Below are positions 36,119 to 54,179 of a DNA stretch of 64,000 nt, piece by piece. Origin of the DNA: Antitrichia curtipendula. Taxonomy: Eukaryota > Streptophyta > Bryopsida > Hypnales > Leucodontaceae. Location: positions 4,234,696 to 4,298,695 of the forward strand of contig OX579638.1 in assembly GCA_951230915.1 (NCBI GenBank). The letters are read 5' to 3'. Both the position numbers and the translations under genes were made by a program. Position 1 is the first letter of the stretch; every line of letters starts with the position of its first letter. Below the pieces are notes generated by a model, which saw only the letters and a list, made by a program, of their open reading frames with translations, was not told the origin of the DNA and ran no database searches.

Positions 36119-38344
36119 AATTAGGTCAATAGACTTTAATTCTTCCTAGACTGAAGTCTTTGTAACATATATGGTTATTTTAACACTTGCATCCTACGTC
36201 AAATTAGTTCAATACTTGCTCAAATTCAAAGCTAGTATAGCAATTTTGCACATGTCGTCCAAAGCTGCTTGGAGGATAGTTGTATGAATAAGTGTCTCCA
36301 TAAACCAATCACAAAGGTGCTTTCAGGAAACTTTAGCATTACAAAGACTGTAGGTCACCAATGGTCAAGTCTTTCACAATTCTTTTGCCCAAAATACTTA
36401 ACAACTTGATTATGAAGACATTTATGTAGTTTGCTTAAGAACTCTCAACTTTTAATAGGAGTATGGGTCTCTTGAAGTGTAATATATGGACTTGTTCAAG
36501 CTAAATAAAATATTACATATGGACTTTTTTGAGAATATAGATATATTTCAATGTTGTCTAGTGACTTTTTTATAAATGCGCTAAAGGTTCTACTTGAGTA
36601 AAATGCTTTCTATATTATAAAAAAATTTACAAATATAAAATTAGGAACTTTTTAGTATTTGAAATGAAGGTCAAATTTGGGGGATGTTTTTTTATAAATA
36701 ATTATCATTATCATTATCATTTTTTTTTCCACTGTAAAAGATTGTAAGAGATTAGGGTGTACCATCTTTCATTTCAAATTTTTTTCTATTCATTTTCAAT
36801 GTAGTAGTCATCAAAAAGAATTGCCATTTCGGTTTTAGCGACTTATAGTAAAGCTATAGATGTTGCTTTTGAGCCACACATCCATGAAACTACCCCAGGG
36901 TGTTCAAAAAATTCATGATAGTATAATTTTTTATCCGGGCACCCAATTGGAGAAAACATTATATGTGCACCAAGGGAAGACATATTCACAATTTGTGTCG
37001 AGATTTCATAAACATCCAACAAAAATTGACTTTGTACACAATTATCTAAGATTCCTTGCATATGTTGAACAATCACTTAGTCATTTAGGGGTTGAACATC
37101 TAGGTATGCATGAATTATTGGTTTTCTAGTTTGGATTAAGAAATTTATTACAAGAGACCTCTTTTCTTGATGAGAAAAGTTTGTAGACAACGTATTATTG
37201 AACCAAAGTTCTATTATGAGAAATAACATGATTAGCTACAAGGGAGGCAAGCAATGTTAAATCTCATTATAAAACTTTGCTTTTATAAACTTGACCTCAA
37301 ATGAATGTTAGATGTTTGGATTTTGGTCAACCATGCATGCTCAATATAGGGTTCAAAAGAAGGGCATTATAATTCTAAAAGAAATTTTTCTTACGGAAAA
37401 AACATACCTCTTTTCATCCAGTAAAAGACTGCCATTTATCTTTAAATGGGATCCATTAAGGTTATTGTAAGTCAACTACTATAGTTGTAAGGCAAGTTTG
37501 TTAGAAAATAATTCTAAAACAAATGCCAATTCTAGAGGTATTTTTTTCTAAAAAACTTGTTTATTATAGAAAATAAATTATCTTCAAAATATTATAAATC
37601 CTAAATACTTGATGGAACTTTTGTATAAAAAATTTAATTCAAAAATTCAATAAAGATGTGCCAATCTTTTCCTTCTCTTATAGTAATTAAAAAGAAAGTG
37701 AATAACTTCAACTTTAGATTGGTTGAAAATCCCCAAATGCTCAATCATCTATCCTATGCATAATGAACAATTGTTTAAAACATACCCTTTCATTCCATTA
37801 ATAATCCTCAAAGAAAATTGTGTAATATATCAATAGAAATAAGAAGAAAAATTTCTAAGTAAATCGATAAAATAGAGGTTTTGGAAGAATTGCAACTACT
37901 TATAAAGATTTATAAATTGATCTTTCTATTTTTAGTTTGAGCACTTTGGAGTTAAGTTAACCATCAACATTACAAAACCTACAAGTTTTGTGGCACGTTT
38001 GGTGCATATTTAGAAAAGTACGTAAAAGAATTTTTGCATATTTTGGTGAATGTTCGTGAAGAAAAATACAACAAGTTAATTATAACATTTCAAAGTTGAA
38101 GGTTGTAGGAAGCTATAACTATTATTATACGCAAATAAAAAAGTCATTTGATGTATTGGTAAGAACTATAGAACTTCCTAAGTATATTCAAAAATTGTGG
38201 GGGAGCCATTCCCTTGTAATTTAGGTAGTTACTTGCAAATCATAATTTATTTAATAAGAGGCTTTTATATTCTTCTTTTTTTAAAATATCCTCATAATAG
38301 ATTTTTTTCTACTTTTTGCAATTTTTGTGGAGGTATAAGTAGTT
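36119..38344. other. AT-rich DNA, nothing recognised
   Basis: Includes an ATTATC microsatellite at about 36702-36720 and an 89-codon frame at 36860-37129 with no recognisable motif. Treated as non-coding. Confidence 0.45.
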
Positions 38345-39276
38345 TTAACCCCTAAAGGACCAACCTGCAGAATTTGGCAACATAAAAAAATTGGGCAGGT
38401 ACATGTGGCCAAAGATTTACAAGTTTGAGGCTGAAATTTTAATAGAAGTTGTGGACAAGGAGTACCTTTCGTTTGAACTAAATTTTATGACATTTGGAAA
38501 TACGAGTCAAAAGTTATGGCCTAATATGTTACTTTTTTTCTCAGCTGGGCAGTTAGGGCAGATCAGAAAAAATTACTTTTTTCAGAAACAAAAATTTGAA
38601 ACTGGTTTTCCAGAGCTATCTATACGTGGAAAGCTTTTAATCATTCCATTTTGACCAATGAGTCAAAAGTTATGAGGAGTTTTAGTTTGCGGGCAGTTTT
38701 GGAATCTCTACTCTAAAATAAACTTTGAAGTCTTTTATCTTACTCGATTTTCAATATTTTTTGAAAAAAATAAAATCATAGGATGTAGATTGTTTAATAC
38801 AACATTTCAACCATTGGGATTGGCATTTTTCAATTTCATATCTAAATTCTTAACAATTTAGTATTTTGAATCATTCTCTACTTCATTCTACTTACTATTT
38901 TTTTCCTATATGTTGTACAATTCCAAATGATGTGAAATTTTTCAAGCATGTAGCCAACTTGTTTAGGAAAAAGAATCCAAAGAAGCACCACCTTTTTGGA
39001 CATTTTTTCATAGAAAAGTGAGCTTTTGAAGTGCAGCTGCCCGGTTTTTTGCAGGGGTCAAAAAACGATTTCAGTGATTTTGAATGCTTATATCTTGCAA
39101 TCCACGTGGTGGAAATTTCTGAAATTTTTACCACATATTCTCAAGTGAGCATACTACAAGATCCTACGGTTATATGAGTCAAAAAAAAAGTTTTTTCAAA
39201 AATTTGGTACTTGTACTAAAAACGTCAGTTCTTGAGCGTTTTTAGTGAAAACATAGTCACGGAACTTTAGGGTTAA
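38345..39276 (-). mobile_element. TTAA-bounded element, young copy B (932 bp)
   Basis: Inverted near-duplicate of 27295-28227. The left end is TTAA-CCCCTAAAGG. The right end is CTTTAGGG-TTAA, one G short, which is the only indel between the copies. Outside TTAA the flanks differ from those of copy A, so the two are separate insertions rather than a segmental duplication. Confidence 0.9.
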
Positions 39277-42200
39277 TATAGTCTAAAATTCTTGTCCCCC
39301 TTTTTTTTTATATCTACGATACTTTTTGTTGTGCAAAATACAATACTTTATTCCACAACTTTGTAAACAATAAAAAAACTCAGGGCAATAATATTCTTCA
39401 CAGTATTATGCTAACAAAAATGAGAACAAGATGTTAAGCACCTTAGTTTAGTCCAAGAATCCATACTACAAATTCCACAAAACTGAAAACACATCATAAA
39501 TTTTTATACATAATGCAAAAGACTAAAATATCATGGAATGTGTTGCTACATATGCAAAGATTCTATGCACACTGCTTTTTTCATTTGATATATCATTCAT
39601 ACCCTCATTGACAAATCCTATGTTTGTCAAATCTATTTTTTTAAATATACAAACTAATTTTTTGTGCCTGGTATTTCGTTATACTTTTCAATCACCTTTT
39701 AGAATACCTTCTATAGAGATAAAAGTTCTATAATTTTAACCTAAAGAACATTAATAACACACCACCAAAATTGACTTGGTTTTGCAACTTTTTCCTAATC
39801 AATGACAATTCTAATTGAAATTGTAGATCTCATGTAATGATATATGAATTGCTAAAGCATAATTTGGAAAAGCCTATTATTATCCATTGGAAAGTTGTGA
39901 AAGAATCTTAATTGTTATTTATTTCCATTGTTCATTGAAATTCTTGAATCTCATTTTGCTTTGATGGACAAAGATGTGAACAAAGGTGAGGTTGATGTGG
40001 TTTCATTTAGTGTGGGATTTCCATTTTCAACAAAATTGAATATGTCTACTTCAACTTAATATTATTAGGAAGAATGTAAGGCCTTCAAAAGGCTACAAGT
40101 TCTCATCAAGTTTTGAGCTAGGTACATTGTTCTTGAGTTAATTGAAATGATGCCATATATGCATGCAAAAAATAAATTTAGAATTCATTTTTTGATTGTG
40201 AGCGCAATTTTCAACTCAAAACCCAAAATTAATCATTATTACAAAAGCTCTTGAAATTTACTTTCAATGGAAAAAAAATGCCTCGTAATTTAAAAAAAAT
40301 TAAAATTACAACAAACTTCCAAATTATGTTGCTTTGGATTTGAGATTAGTAGAGAGAATAGAAAAATATGAAGAGTATAAAGAGAGTTTAGAAGATGAAG
40401 TGTAAAGGGAGGTAGGCCTTTGAAGTCCCCAAATTCTTTGAAATGCATGAGCATCCCCAAACAAATTAGTCATCAAACATGATTTGATGTAAGGTCCACA
40501 AATATATAACCTTGATACACTCAATTTACATCTTAAAATCATTTGTCTAATGAATAAAAAATGCAATCTTATATGTCAATATTATGTTATAAATTTAGGT
40601 TGTAAAAGGATTGGAGGACCACCAAAGTCCATTAATTGCCTATAAACATCAAAAACACAAGCAAAATGATCATATTGAAATTGTGTGCAAACTCCCAATG
40701 CTTGCTTTAAGTGATCATATGAATTGTCAAATTTTTAAAAATAAAAATAAAAATAAAAAGGTGTATTTATAGCCTATTATATAGTTGTATGTGGGTGCTT
40801 TTGTATAGTACCATGTAGTACAAATTGATACAAATCAATTTTTATTTTTGTTTTTTATGAAGTGCCAGAGTGGAAATATTAAATGTCATAGTGGTGCTCC
40901 AAATTTCAACATTCATCCAAATATTGGATAGAAAATATCACATTCTTTAGCACATATTAAATATCCATAATTTTATTTTCATCCACAATCTAGCAATTTA
41001 ATCCAAATTTTTATTTATAAATTTGAAGTTTTATAGCATTTTTTTGCTTTTTCAACACTATTTGTATTCCAAGAGTATGGTCCAAGGCCCATTACTTTGA
41101 TGCAAATAGACGACAAATTGACCAAAAAGAATTGATACTTATGAATTGATATTTTAGAGAAACTATGATACAAACGAGTATAATTTTTTAATCTATTTAT
41201 TGAACCTATGTCTAAAAGTTGGTCTACAATATGTATTTCACCTCAAAAAGAATGAATGACACTCTTCAATGATATATGGCACATCCACATAATGAAGGTC
41301 ACTCTTCACCTAACATGTGTTCGTTACACGTGTCTATGCACAATCCTTTCTACCAATATGAAACACATTTACTTTGTTTTGTAATCCTTGTTGTATAAAC
41401 ATTTTTCAAAAATGCCATATTTTTTATTTTTCATAAAATTATTACCGCAATAATATTCATGACTTGCATATCATTACATATTAAAGATTGGCATTAAATT
41501 TTGAACTTCTCTCTATTGTTAACACCTTACTAAAGTCATTGTATACAAGAAATTGTACCATTTTTTTAATTTTGCAATATTTTTTGGATAACGCTTCCCT
41601 TTATCACAAAAATTCCAAAGTTAAGCATAATAGGAACACACAGTTTGTGAGGTGACAAAAAAATTTAAACCATTTTGAACTTCCTTCCCCATTTGAATAC
41701 AACTTTGTATCCCAAAGCATACCTTCTACACTTGGATGCCAAATGTATTCAAGTTCCTTGAGCCCCTAAATGCTCACTTAGGACTTTTCAGAGCTTCTTG
41801 GAATTTGCTCTAAATTATACCCAAAGCCTAAATTTTGATAAGTTTATCAATTTTTGTTGAATTATAACCACATAAATTCAAACTAGATCTGTTAAAAATC
41901 ACACACGAAAAGAAAGCACAACATTTTATTTATCACTTGTAGATTGAAAGTTATAATGTTTGATCATGAGGGTGTTTAAAATGTGAAAGTGATTTGAAGT
42001 TTATCAATCCTCTTTTTACATGTCAAATCTAAACTTGAGGTCATGACAAAAATACAATGTTAAAGGACATAACATGCATAACCATAATCAATTTACAACT
42101 TCTCAAAATCTACTCTACAATTTCTTAATACAAAATTTCAATGTGATTTTTCTCCAAAGGTCTAGTGAATTTGAAGCTCATGATCCCTCAGAGCCTTTAA

Positions 42201-42563
42201 CATTGAAAATCCTTGCACCACTCTTCAATCCTTGCACCAAATCTTCTATAGAAAAATCATAAAGATTTTTTTTTCAAAATTGGATTGTGATGCTAAAAAT
42301 AAATTCTAAAGGATACCAAATTTAAAAAGTATTAAAAATACTAATTTGGTAAGATTTTATTTAACTTCAAAATTTAGTCAAAACCGAAATAGGATGCCTT
42401 GGATATTTTGGATTATAGGTTAAGAAGTATTAGATAAGTTTATTATTATTCATTAAAGCTACAAATCTACTCCTATTGTTACTATTTGCCCAGGACACCT
42501 AACCCTTTCAGATTTCATCTTCCTTATTTTAAAATTGAAAAAAATCCCATTCTTTAAATTAGT
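39277..42563. other. AT-rich intergenic DNA, nothing recognised
   Basis: Only short low-complexity frames and an AAAAAT microsatellite at about 40738-40758. No gene, RNA gene or clear element boundary was found. Confidence 0.45.
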
Positions 42564-43117
42564 TGTTTGTTTTGTTTTGTTATAGAAGAATCTTTAGAAT
42601 TGTGTGTTCCACGGTTGCGTTCTTGGTACTATCACAAAGCTCTCTTCGAGGAAGGGTGCATGGACTTTGTTTTGTGGTGTTCTAATTCACAACAAAAAAG
42701 ATATTGAAGTTTGAAGTTTTTATGAATTGAATTATTAGAAAATTACTTTTATTTTTATTATACTGTGGCAATGGCACAAGCATACTAGTGCAAATGAAAG
42801 AAAACTCCTTGCAAAAAGGACATCAATACTTTGCTGATAAAGGATAAAAATAAAGGTACTGTAGTTGTAACTAGTGTGCCTTGTGCCATTGCCATAGTCA
42901 AAAGCAAAATAAAATTAATTTTCTAGTTTTTTTACTCATAAAAACTTTGAAATTCAATATCTTTTCTATTTTTAGATCCAAACGTCACAAAATAAAGCCC
43001 GTGTACCCCTCATTGTAAAGAGCTTTCAAACGATTGAAAGAATGCAACTAGAGGACGCACACAACCCAAGAGATCTTATTGTAGCAAACAAACAAAACAA
43101 AACAAAACAAACAAACT
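42564..43117. mobile_element. Long-TIR foldback element (about 554 bp)
   Basis: Arms of about 230 and 248 bp pair imperfectly around a 76-bp spacer. The outer ends are GTTTGTTTTGTTTTGTTA and its inverse ending AAAACAAACAAAC. The inner ends are GGCAATGGCACAAGCATACT and AGTGTGCCTTGTGCCATTGCC. Partial arms occur at about 7681-7960 and 30170-30335. Superfamily not determined. Confidence 0.65.
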
Positions 43118-44392
43118 TAATGGATGGGTTCTGGCCATTTCAAACTATAGGTGATAGAATTAACTTTAGATGGAAGTAGGGTAGAATACCATACATGAAG
43201 GTTTGATTTGGCAGCTACGTGCCAAAATTGAATTTCCATGTCAGATTCTCAAGGGTTCACATCACCTTAGACCATTCACACAATGACACGTGGCACTTTA
43301 AAAATACAAAAATGTCTTAATTTCAGCCTTCGCGTAGGGTAGGAGTATCAGCATTTACCACTGTAGGAAATCTACAATAGAAGCCCACCAACAACACAAT
43401 AGAATCCTCAGTGGCTTCAGCTTGCTTTAGTAAATTCTACCAAGACTTGGAGACAAGCCCTGACCAGTACAGTTTCACGGATTTTATTTTCTATTTTCCA
43501 AAGTACAGTACGATGACTTACAAAATTGACTGGATTGTTCGTGAAGCCGTAACCGACCCAAGAACCGACCAAACAAGCAATTGTGGCCATGATGTGGAGT
43601 AGTGCACGGCAAAGCAAATATTTCTAGAGGTGCAGAGATAGAAATGATGGGGATTGCCGAAATTTGGTAATTTTATGGCGTGAATTAAAATTACTATGAA
43701 CTTTGGAAGGCAAAAGTTGGTCTAGATCCATGTCCAATGTATAGACTATTCTAAAACCGCTCATTTAAGAAACTACTCCTTGTTCGCTTTGGCATTCCAA
43801 ACCAAGCACATGTGTCATGAAAAGAATGGTGGAATTGATAGTGGGAAATCAAGAACTCATATTTGGAAATTAGTCCTATACTCTTATGAATTCTAGACAC
43901 TTTATTTGAATGCTGATGGAGTTGTGGTTGGTGATGGGTGGTTCTACCTTATTCTATGTCAAAAAAATATGTAGAGTATGGATGAAGCATAATTTATTCA
44001 TCCTACCTTATGAACATTCATCCAAATATGACAAAACAAACTTACTTTGATTTTTTAAGATAAATCCTCATGATATTATTCATTGAAAATTGGAAAATAT
44101 TTAGCAAAAATATTTTAATTTTGTCCCTTTTTTATGATGAATGTTTTGGAAAGAGAGAAATAAAATATTTTGCAAAATACTTTCGAATTTTGAATGGTAT
44201 GAATTCACCAAGATTCATCCTTATAGAAATTCAAAAGAGAACAATATTGCCACATTTGGATGAAACATACATAATTCTGGCTCAGTAGTTGATGTTTCAT
44301 AACTTTGAAAGTAAGTTAAATAGCTTCATCACTTCAATGCCAATCATAACATTGCATAATTTGGCAATGGTCTCCTCCATGCTTGGAAGGTA
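43118..44392. other. Intergenic DNA; 43320-43620 slightly GC-richer
   Basis: A 63-codon frame at 43411-43602 sits in less AT-rich sequence but has no recognisable motif. Otherwise AT-rich. Confidence 0.4.
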
Positions 44393-44621
44393 TTAAACCC
44401 TTAACGCCTCAATCCTTTTTTGAAATTTCACACATTTTTGCTTATATCTTTGAATAGAAACATCATTTACTGGAATTTCATGAAATTGGTCATTAAGGAA
44501 GGTTGTCTTGTCAGGATTCAAGTGTTACATTGGATGAATGAGAAGTTGATTGGACGAAACAACGCCTGCAAGCCCTCTATTCATCGTCCAGAAGATGAAC
44601 ATCAAAGCGCTTAAGGGTTAA
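44393..44621. mobile_element. Short TTAA-bounded MITE (229 bp)
   Basis: TTAA-ACCCTTAACGCCTCAA at the left; AAGCGCTTAAGGG-TTAA at the right. A second member of nearly equal size and similar ends is at 56061-56290. Three bases separate it from the next TTAA element. Confidence 0.65.
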
Positions 44622-44624
44622 TGC

Positions 44625-45605
44625 TTAACCCCTCACTGCACAAGGCCTAACCATGTCAAAAAACAACCTTGTTTTTCAAGTGTTATTAGTCTAAATGTGA
44701 GTGAGGTATAAAAATCTCAACCGTACAATCTTGTAGTGTGCATGTTGTAGATGGTGTAAATCAAATTTGGGGTCATTTGACCGTATAGATTGAAAGATTA
44801 TAATGTTCTAGTGTTGTTAAAAGATGCTGAAATTTTCCTAAAAACAAATTTGGAGGTGAAATTTGATTTCTAAACCTACTCTAATGAAAAAAAATTTAAG
44901 TTGCAAAGTGATTCAAATCCAAATGACAAACACTTTCTTGGAAAATAAAATCATTCAATTAACTCATTGCATTTGCAAAATTGTTTTGAAATGTCAAAAA
45001 ACAGTGAACAAAGTAGCAAAAAAACAAATCTATGGTTGAACCTACCTCTACTAAAATGCTTCTTAGTTAATCATGACTTCTTGGATTGATTTGAAATTTT
45101 TACCACAAGAACTAGACTAGTATGCAAAACTTTTCCAACAAAAATTATTGAAAACAAACCCTGTCTGAAGAAGTCATAAGTCGCCAAAGTTCACTGTAAT
45201 TCAAAATTGTCTGGATTTTGAACTTTGAATTGCTCCCAAGCATTCAAAACAACTTGGATTGACATGAAAATTTTACCACAATAATTAGACTTTATTGTGA
45301 ACAAAATCCAACAAATTTCATTGAAAACTAACATTTGATGAAAAAGATACAAGCCCTTGAAGTTGCAGCCATCTCAATGCAGTGTGGTGAACTCAAATTG
45401 AGCTTGCAACTTTGAATGTCTTTCAAAAACTCATTACATCTTGGATAGATCTTAAAATTTTAACATAAAAAATAAACTAGTATGCACAACTTTACCAACA
45501 AGTTTTATTGAATTTGGACAATGGATGAAAAAGTTACAATACTTTGAAGTTGACTGCTAGACTGAGTGAGGACACTTTTGGTCCCCTTGGGTGGTGAGGG
45601 GTTAA
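44625..45605 (+). mobile_element. TTAA-bounded element, CCCCTCAC family (981 bp)
   Basis: TTAA-CCCCTCACTGCACAAGGCC at the left and GGGTGGTGAGGGG-TTAA at the right. The terminus differs from the CCCCTAAAG group, but the internal plan is the same: near the left end come ACCGTACAATCTTGTAGT and then GACCGTATAGATTGAAAGAT. No coding capacity. Confidence 0.75.
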
Positions 45606-46470
45606 CTAGAAACCTGGGAGGGACTAACTTATCAATTAATTCAAGGATTGGAGGTTGGCTGAGAAGCCATACAAGACAATTTTTTCACTGTAGGAGTGTA
45701 GGGGTCCCCCTTTTTCAAGGATGCAAAAGGGACACCTGGTTTTTTGTTGGTAAACAATGTGATATGATCACATGCCTTACACACTGCCTTGGAATAAAAT
45801 TCTCGCCCCTTCTCTGTTGTCCGTAAGTCAACTCACACTTGATGCCACTCAAATGGTGTATCCACATCAAGTGGCCCGATCTACACAAAAGCGTGCTGGG
45901 TGGCTGAAAGTTGGTGCTCTGGTTCACAAACCACCAATGAGTTGGTTCACAATTCAATTATTTCAAGTTCTTTACAGTTGCAAAGGTGCTGTGGAAGTCT
46001 TTGGTATGGGCCAATTGGGTGTATTGTACCTTTTTTCACTCAATAATCATGACCAAAAAAAAAGGCCCTTGAAACTCAATTCATTTTTAGGTACCCCTTG
46101 CAACACCAGTCTGTATGTATCATGAGATTCAAAGCGAAAAATGGCATGCTCATTTTTCAATATCTTTAGAACCCACTATCACATCCCATTTCCACCAGTA
46201 GATGTGCTTACAGTATACTCACCATTATTGTTGTGCGTACGTTTGCTCTCAATTTTACAAAAGAATATCAAGAATAAACTTGTCGTCACGTTTTCCACAC
46301 TTTGTTGCAGACCAACAGTTTTTGAAGACTGAATTTTTGGTTGAGAAGGACCTCAAAGTGACTTGACTCTACTAATAAAATTAGAAAAAACTCAAATCTC
46401 CAGTCATATGAACAAGTGGTTGTGCTTGGAGAGGCTTTGTCCATGAAGCACTAGCTTTCAAATTTTGAAG
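45606..46470. other. Intergenic DNA, moderate GC, unidentified
   Basis: Less AT-rich than its surroundings, with short frames on both strands (117 codons at 45772-46125) that carry no recognisable motif. Confidence 0.35.
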
Positions 46471-47059
46471 TAAGGTGGGTACACCCAAAACCCGCCACAA
46501 ATTGGGCTATGAATAATTTGAAGGCTAAGTAGATAATAGTAAATAGAGGATTGTAAAGAGATGTGAAGAAAAGGAAGAAATGCACAAAAAAATTCAGATT
46601 TTTACAAATATGAGACCACAGTAGGGATACAAAGTTTTAGAAGTAGAGTATTCAAAAGCGCTCATAGGTTGCACTAAAAATTAGCAGTCACATGCACAAA
46701 GTTCCCCTTCCAAGGTGTTTGAATGAAAAGAAATGGAGTTGCAATTGTGTTTAAAACAATGAAAAAAACAACTAAATTAGTAACCAATAAGCAGTAGAAA
46801 AGCTTGTCAGTAATCAATGGGAATTGTCCATATGTTTCAAAGAAGAGAAAAGAATGATTACCTTGTCAGATAACCAGATTAACATGTGATGTATCTATGT
46901 GAGCTTACAAGCATGTCACCAATATCCCAAATGGCCAATGGTTCTTTGATGAACTACCATATTCACTCATTGACAATTTTTAGTAGATAACTACACTATT
47001 TAAGGGCTTAATCTAGGGTGCGCTTTAAGGCACTGTGCCATAATGGATGTACCCACTTA
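46471..47059. mobile_element. Probable TA-flanked MITE (about 585 bp)
   Basis: TA-AGGTGGGTACACCCAAAAC at the left and GGATGTACCCACT-TA at the right. The left end matches the inverse of the right end at 17781-17800. The right end is short and one base degenerate, so the boundary is tentative. Confidence 0.5.
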
Positions 47060-47269
47060 GATTGAATTAGATTGTTGGGAATTTTAAGGAACCAAATTGA
47101 CTTTGAGAGTCTCTCTTTCACTAACAAGAAACATTTTGCATTTAAGGATGGATCACTCAAATATAAGCAAAATTCTCTAACAACCATCATATTGTATTTT
47201 AATGAATTATAATCTTTTTAGTCACATTTCACAATTTAGTATTAAACAAACATACATTGAAAAAGAGCC

Positions 47270-47480
47270 ATTCATTGCTGCAATACTGTTTCAATGGGTT
47301 AACAATATAGTATTAAAAGTGTATTGTTGTAGTAATTGAAACAATATACTTTTAATAAAAATACAATACTCCCATTGAAATGATATTGTTGCATTATTAT
47401 TTGCAATAATGCTTTCAATACTACGGAATATATTGTTAACCCATTAAAACAATATTGCAACAATATTGAAGCAATGAAGG
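47270..47480. mobile_element. MITE with GGGTTAACAATATA inverted ends
   Basis: TTCATTGCTGCAATACTGTT and GGGTTAACAATATA at the left are mirrored by TATATTGTTAACCC and TTGAAGCAATGAA at the right. The whole is about 210 bp and strongly palindromic. The target duplication is unclear. Confidence 0.6.
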
Positions 47481-49045
47481 ATACTTTCCCGATGTAGGTC
47501 AAGTCCAAGAATGACATTTCAATCTTGCATGCAAAAGTTATAAGAGATCAAAGTTCAATTGGTAAACTTATCAAACTTGTGCTATGATTTCAATGTCCTC
47601 TGAATATCGCTACTCGTAGAGGAAAGGAGAGTATCTCATATTGTAGCTTGGTGCCCATAGACCTTGGTGCCCATAGTGTATGAACTTATTATTATTTAGA
47701 CACTTTGGGGTGCACGCTTGAGCCTACTGTAAAGATTGTCCAACAGTGTACTTACAGCAGAAAAGTCTTTTTCAGAGAAGGGAGCTCAGAGCCTCAAACA
47801 TACCGATGACTCTAAACCCAAGATTTATTCCACCTGTCTTAGGTGCAACTCAAGTACTAAATTACAAAGGATATGAACTAACTGGTCATCATTGTCAATT
47901 TGACCAGAAAGTCACTTCCGGACAAAAATTGAGAATACAGGACATTGAAAGTAAAGTATTCCTGGAGAAGACTTCAACACACATTATGTGCACTTTCAAA
48001 GCAACATAAGTCAGATTCTTCAGAGTTTTCAAAATCTATGTAAAGTCAATCTCAAATAATGATGCGTCCATTTTCATACCTGAATGTGGTTTTTCATCCA
48101 TAAAGATCTGTCCAATTAAGACACAATTGAGCCTTCCAAGCACATTTCAAATGAGTGTGATACACCAATGTCTATGGCTAGTAGAGCTAAATTTTAGGGC
48201 AAAAATGTTGATTTCAGATGCAGAATCAGATGCAGATTACTGGAGAGATATAAATGGTCACAATGAATATTTCAAGACCAAGCCATCCATTGGTGAAAAC
48301 TAGAATCTGGAACTACCAATGATGAAGTGACTGGAGAATGGAGAACTTCTACATGCACATATAGCATTATAGCACATGATATATAACCATCATGAATTTT
48401 GTACAATGGTGAGTGACCATACCAGAAGAAGATTCAATCCCTAGATAAAAACTTTCTTAAATTATTCTTCCAAAGGAGACTACCTTTGCCAAACTTTACG
48501 GCTCCTCAAACATCCATATTTACACTCCTGCAATGCATCACAACATGACTGGTTACCGGCACTCTATTTGAAAATTCGAGTGCAGCAAACGGTCCAGCAT
48601 TCTTTGAGAAGCTCCATTGAAACTTGTGTGCGTGAAGCAAAGTGCCCATGTCCAATGAGCTCACGAGCAAGCTTACAAAGGATAGAGGCTCTCAATTGAT
48701 TGCAAAATTAGTATCCAATTAAAGGTTTATGTTACTGCACATTGGCGCATGATTATCCTTTCTTGTCATTTGTGTGAATCCTTTCTTGTCATCTGTGTGA
48801 AGGTTATCGTAGCTGCATATGAATGGAATGCAGACCAACACTGAAACTGAAATCGGCATGGCTTCCACAAAGTTGGTCAAGAGAGGGCCATGAACACCTG
48901 GAGCAACTTGGAGAGGAACCATGACATGACTCCGAGAGTATGACATCTTGCATATGAAGCAGTGAGGACACACCTGTAACCCTCAGGATGAGAGCTCGCA
49001 TAATTGACCAGAAACAAGAGGTGCCCGCCAGTTCTAAATTCTTTG
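47481..49045. other. Downstream of D2HGDH: possible 3' UTR, then unidentified DNA
   Basis: 48500-49045 stays fairly GC-rich and may include the 3' UTR of the dehydrogenase. 47720-48480 is of intermediate composition with an 87-codon plus-strand frame (47746-48009) of unknown merit. A CTTGGTGCCCATAG phrase is tandemly repeated at about 47649-47676. Confidence 0.4.
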
Positions 49046-54139
<5,094 letters not shown>

Positions 54140-54179
54140 CGCTGATCGGTCTCAGAGCCGAATCCAGTTAACTCGATCC
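54140..54179 (-). promoter_or_regulatory. Second leader exon of D2HGDH with in-frame stop
   Basis: An acceptor GTGTGCTTTCAG precedes 54179, and 40 nt of untranslated sequence lead into the start codon. TGA in the reading frame of the enzyme lies 15 nt before the ATG, fixing the N-terminus unless another splice form exists. Confidence 0.55.

Noticed and set aside
36860..37129. 89-codon plus-strand frame, considered as a transposase fragment
   Set aside because: No catalytic motif or family resemblance; a minus-strand frame of similar length overlaps it.
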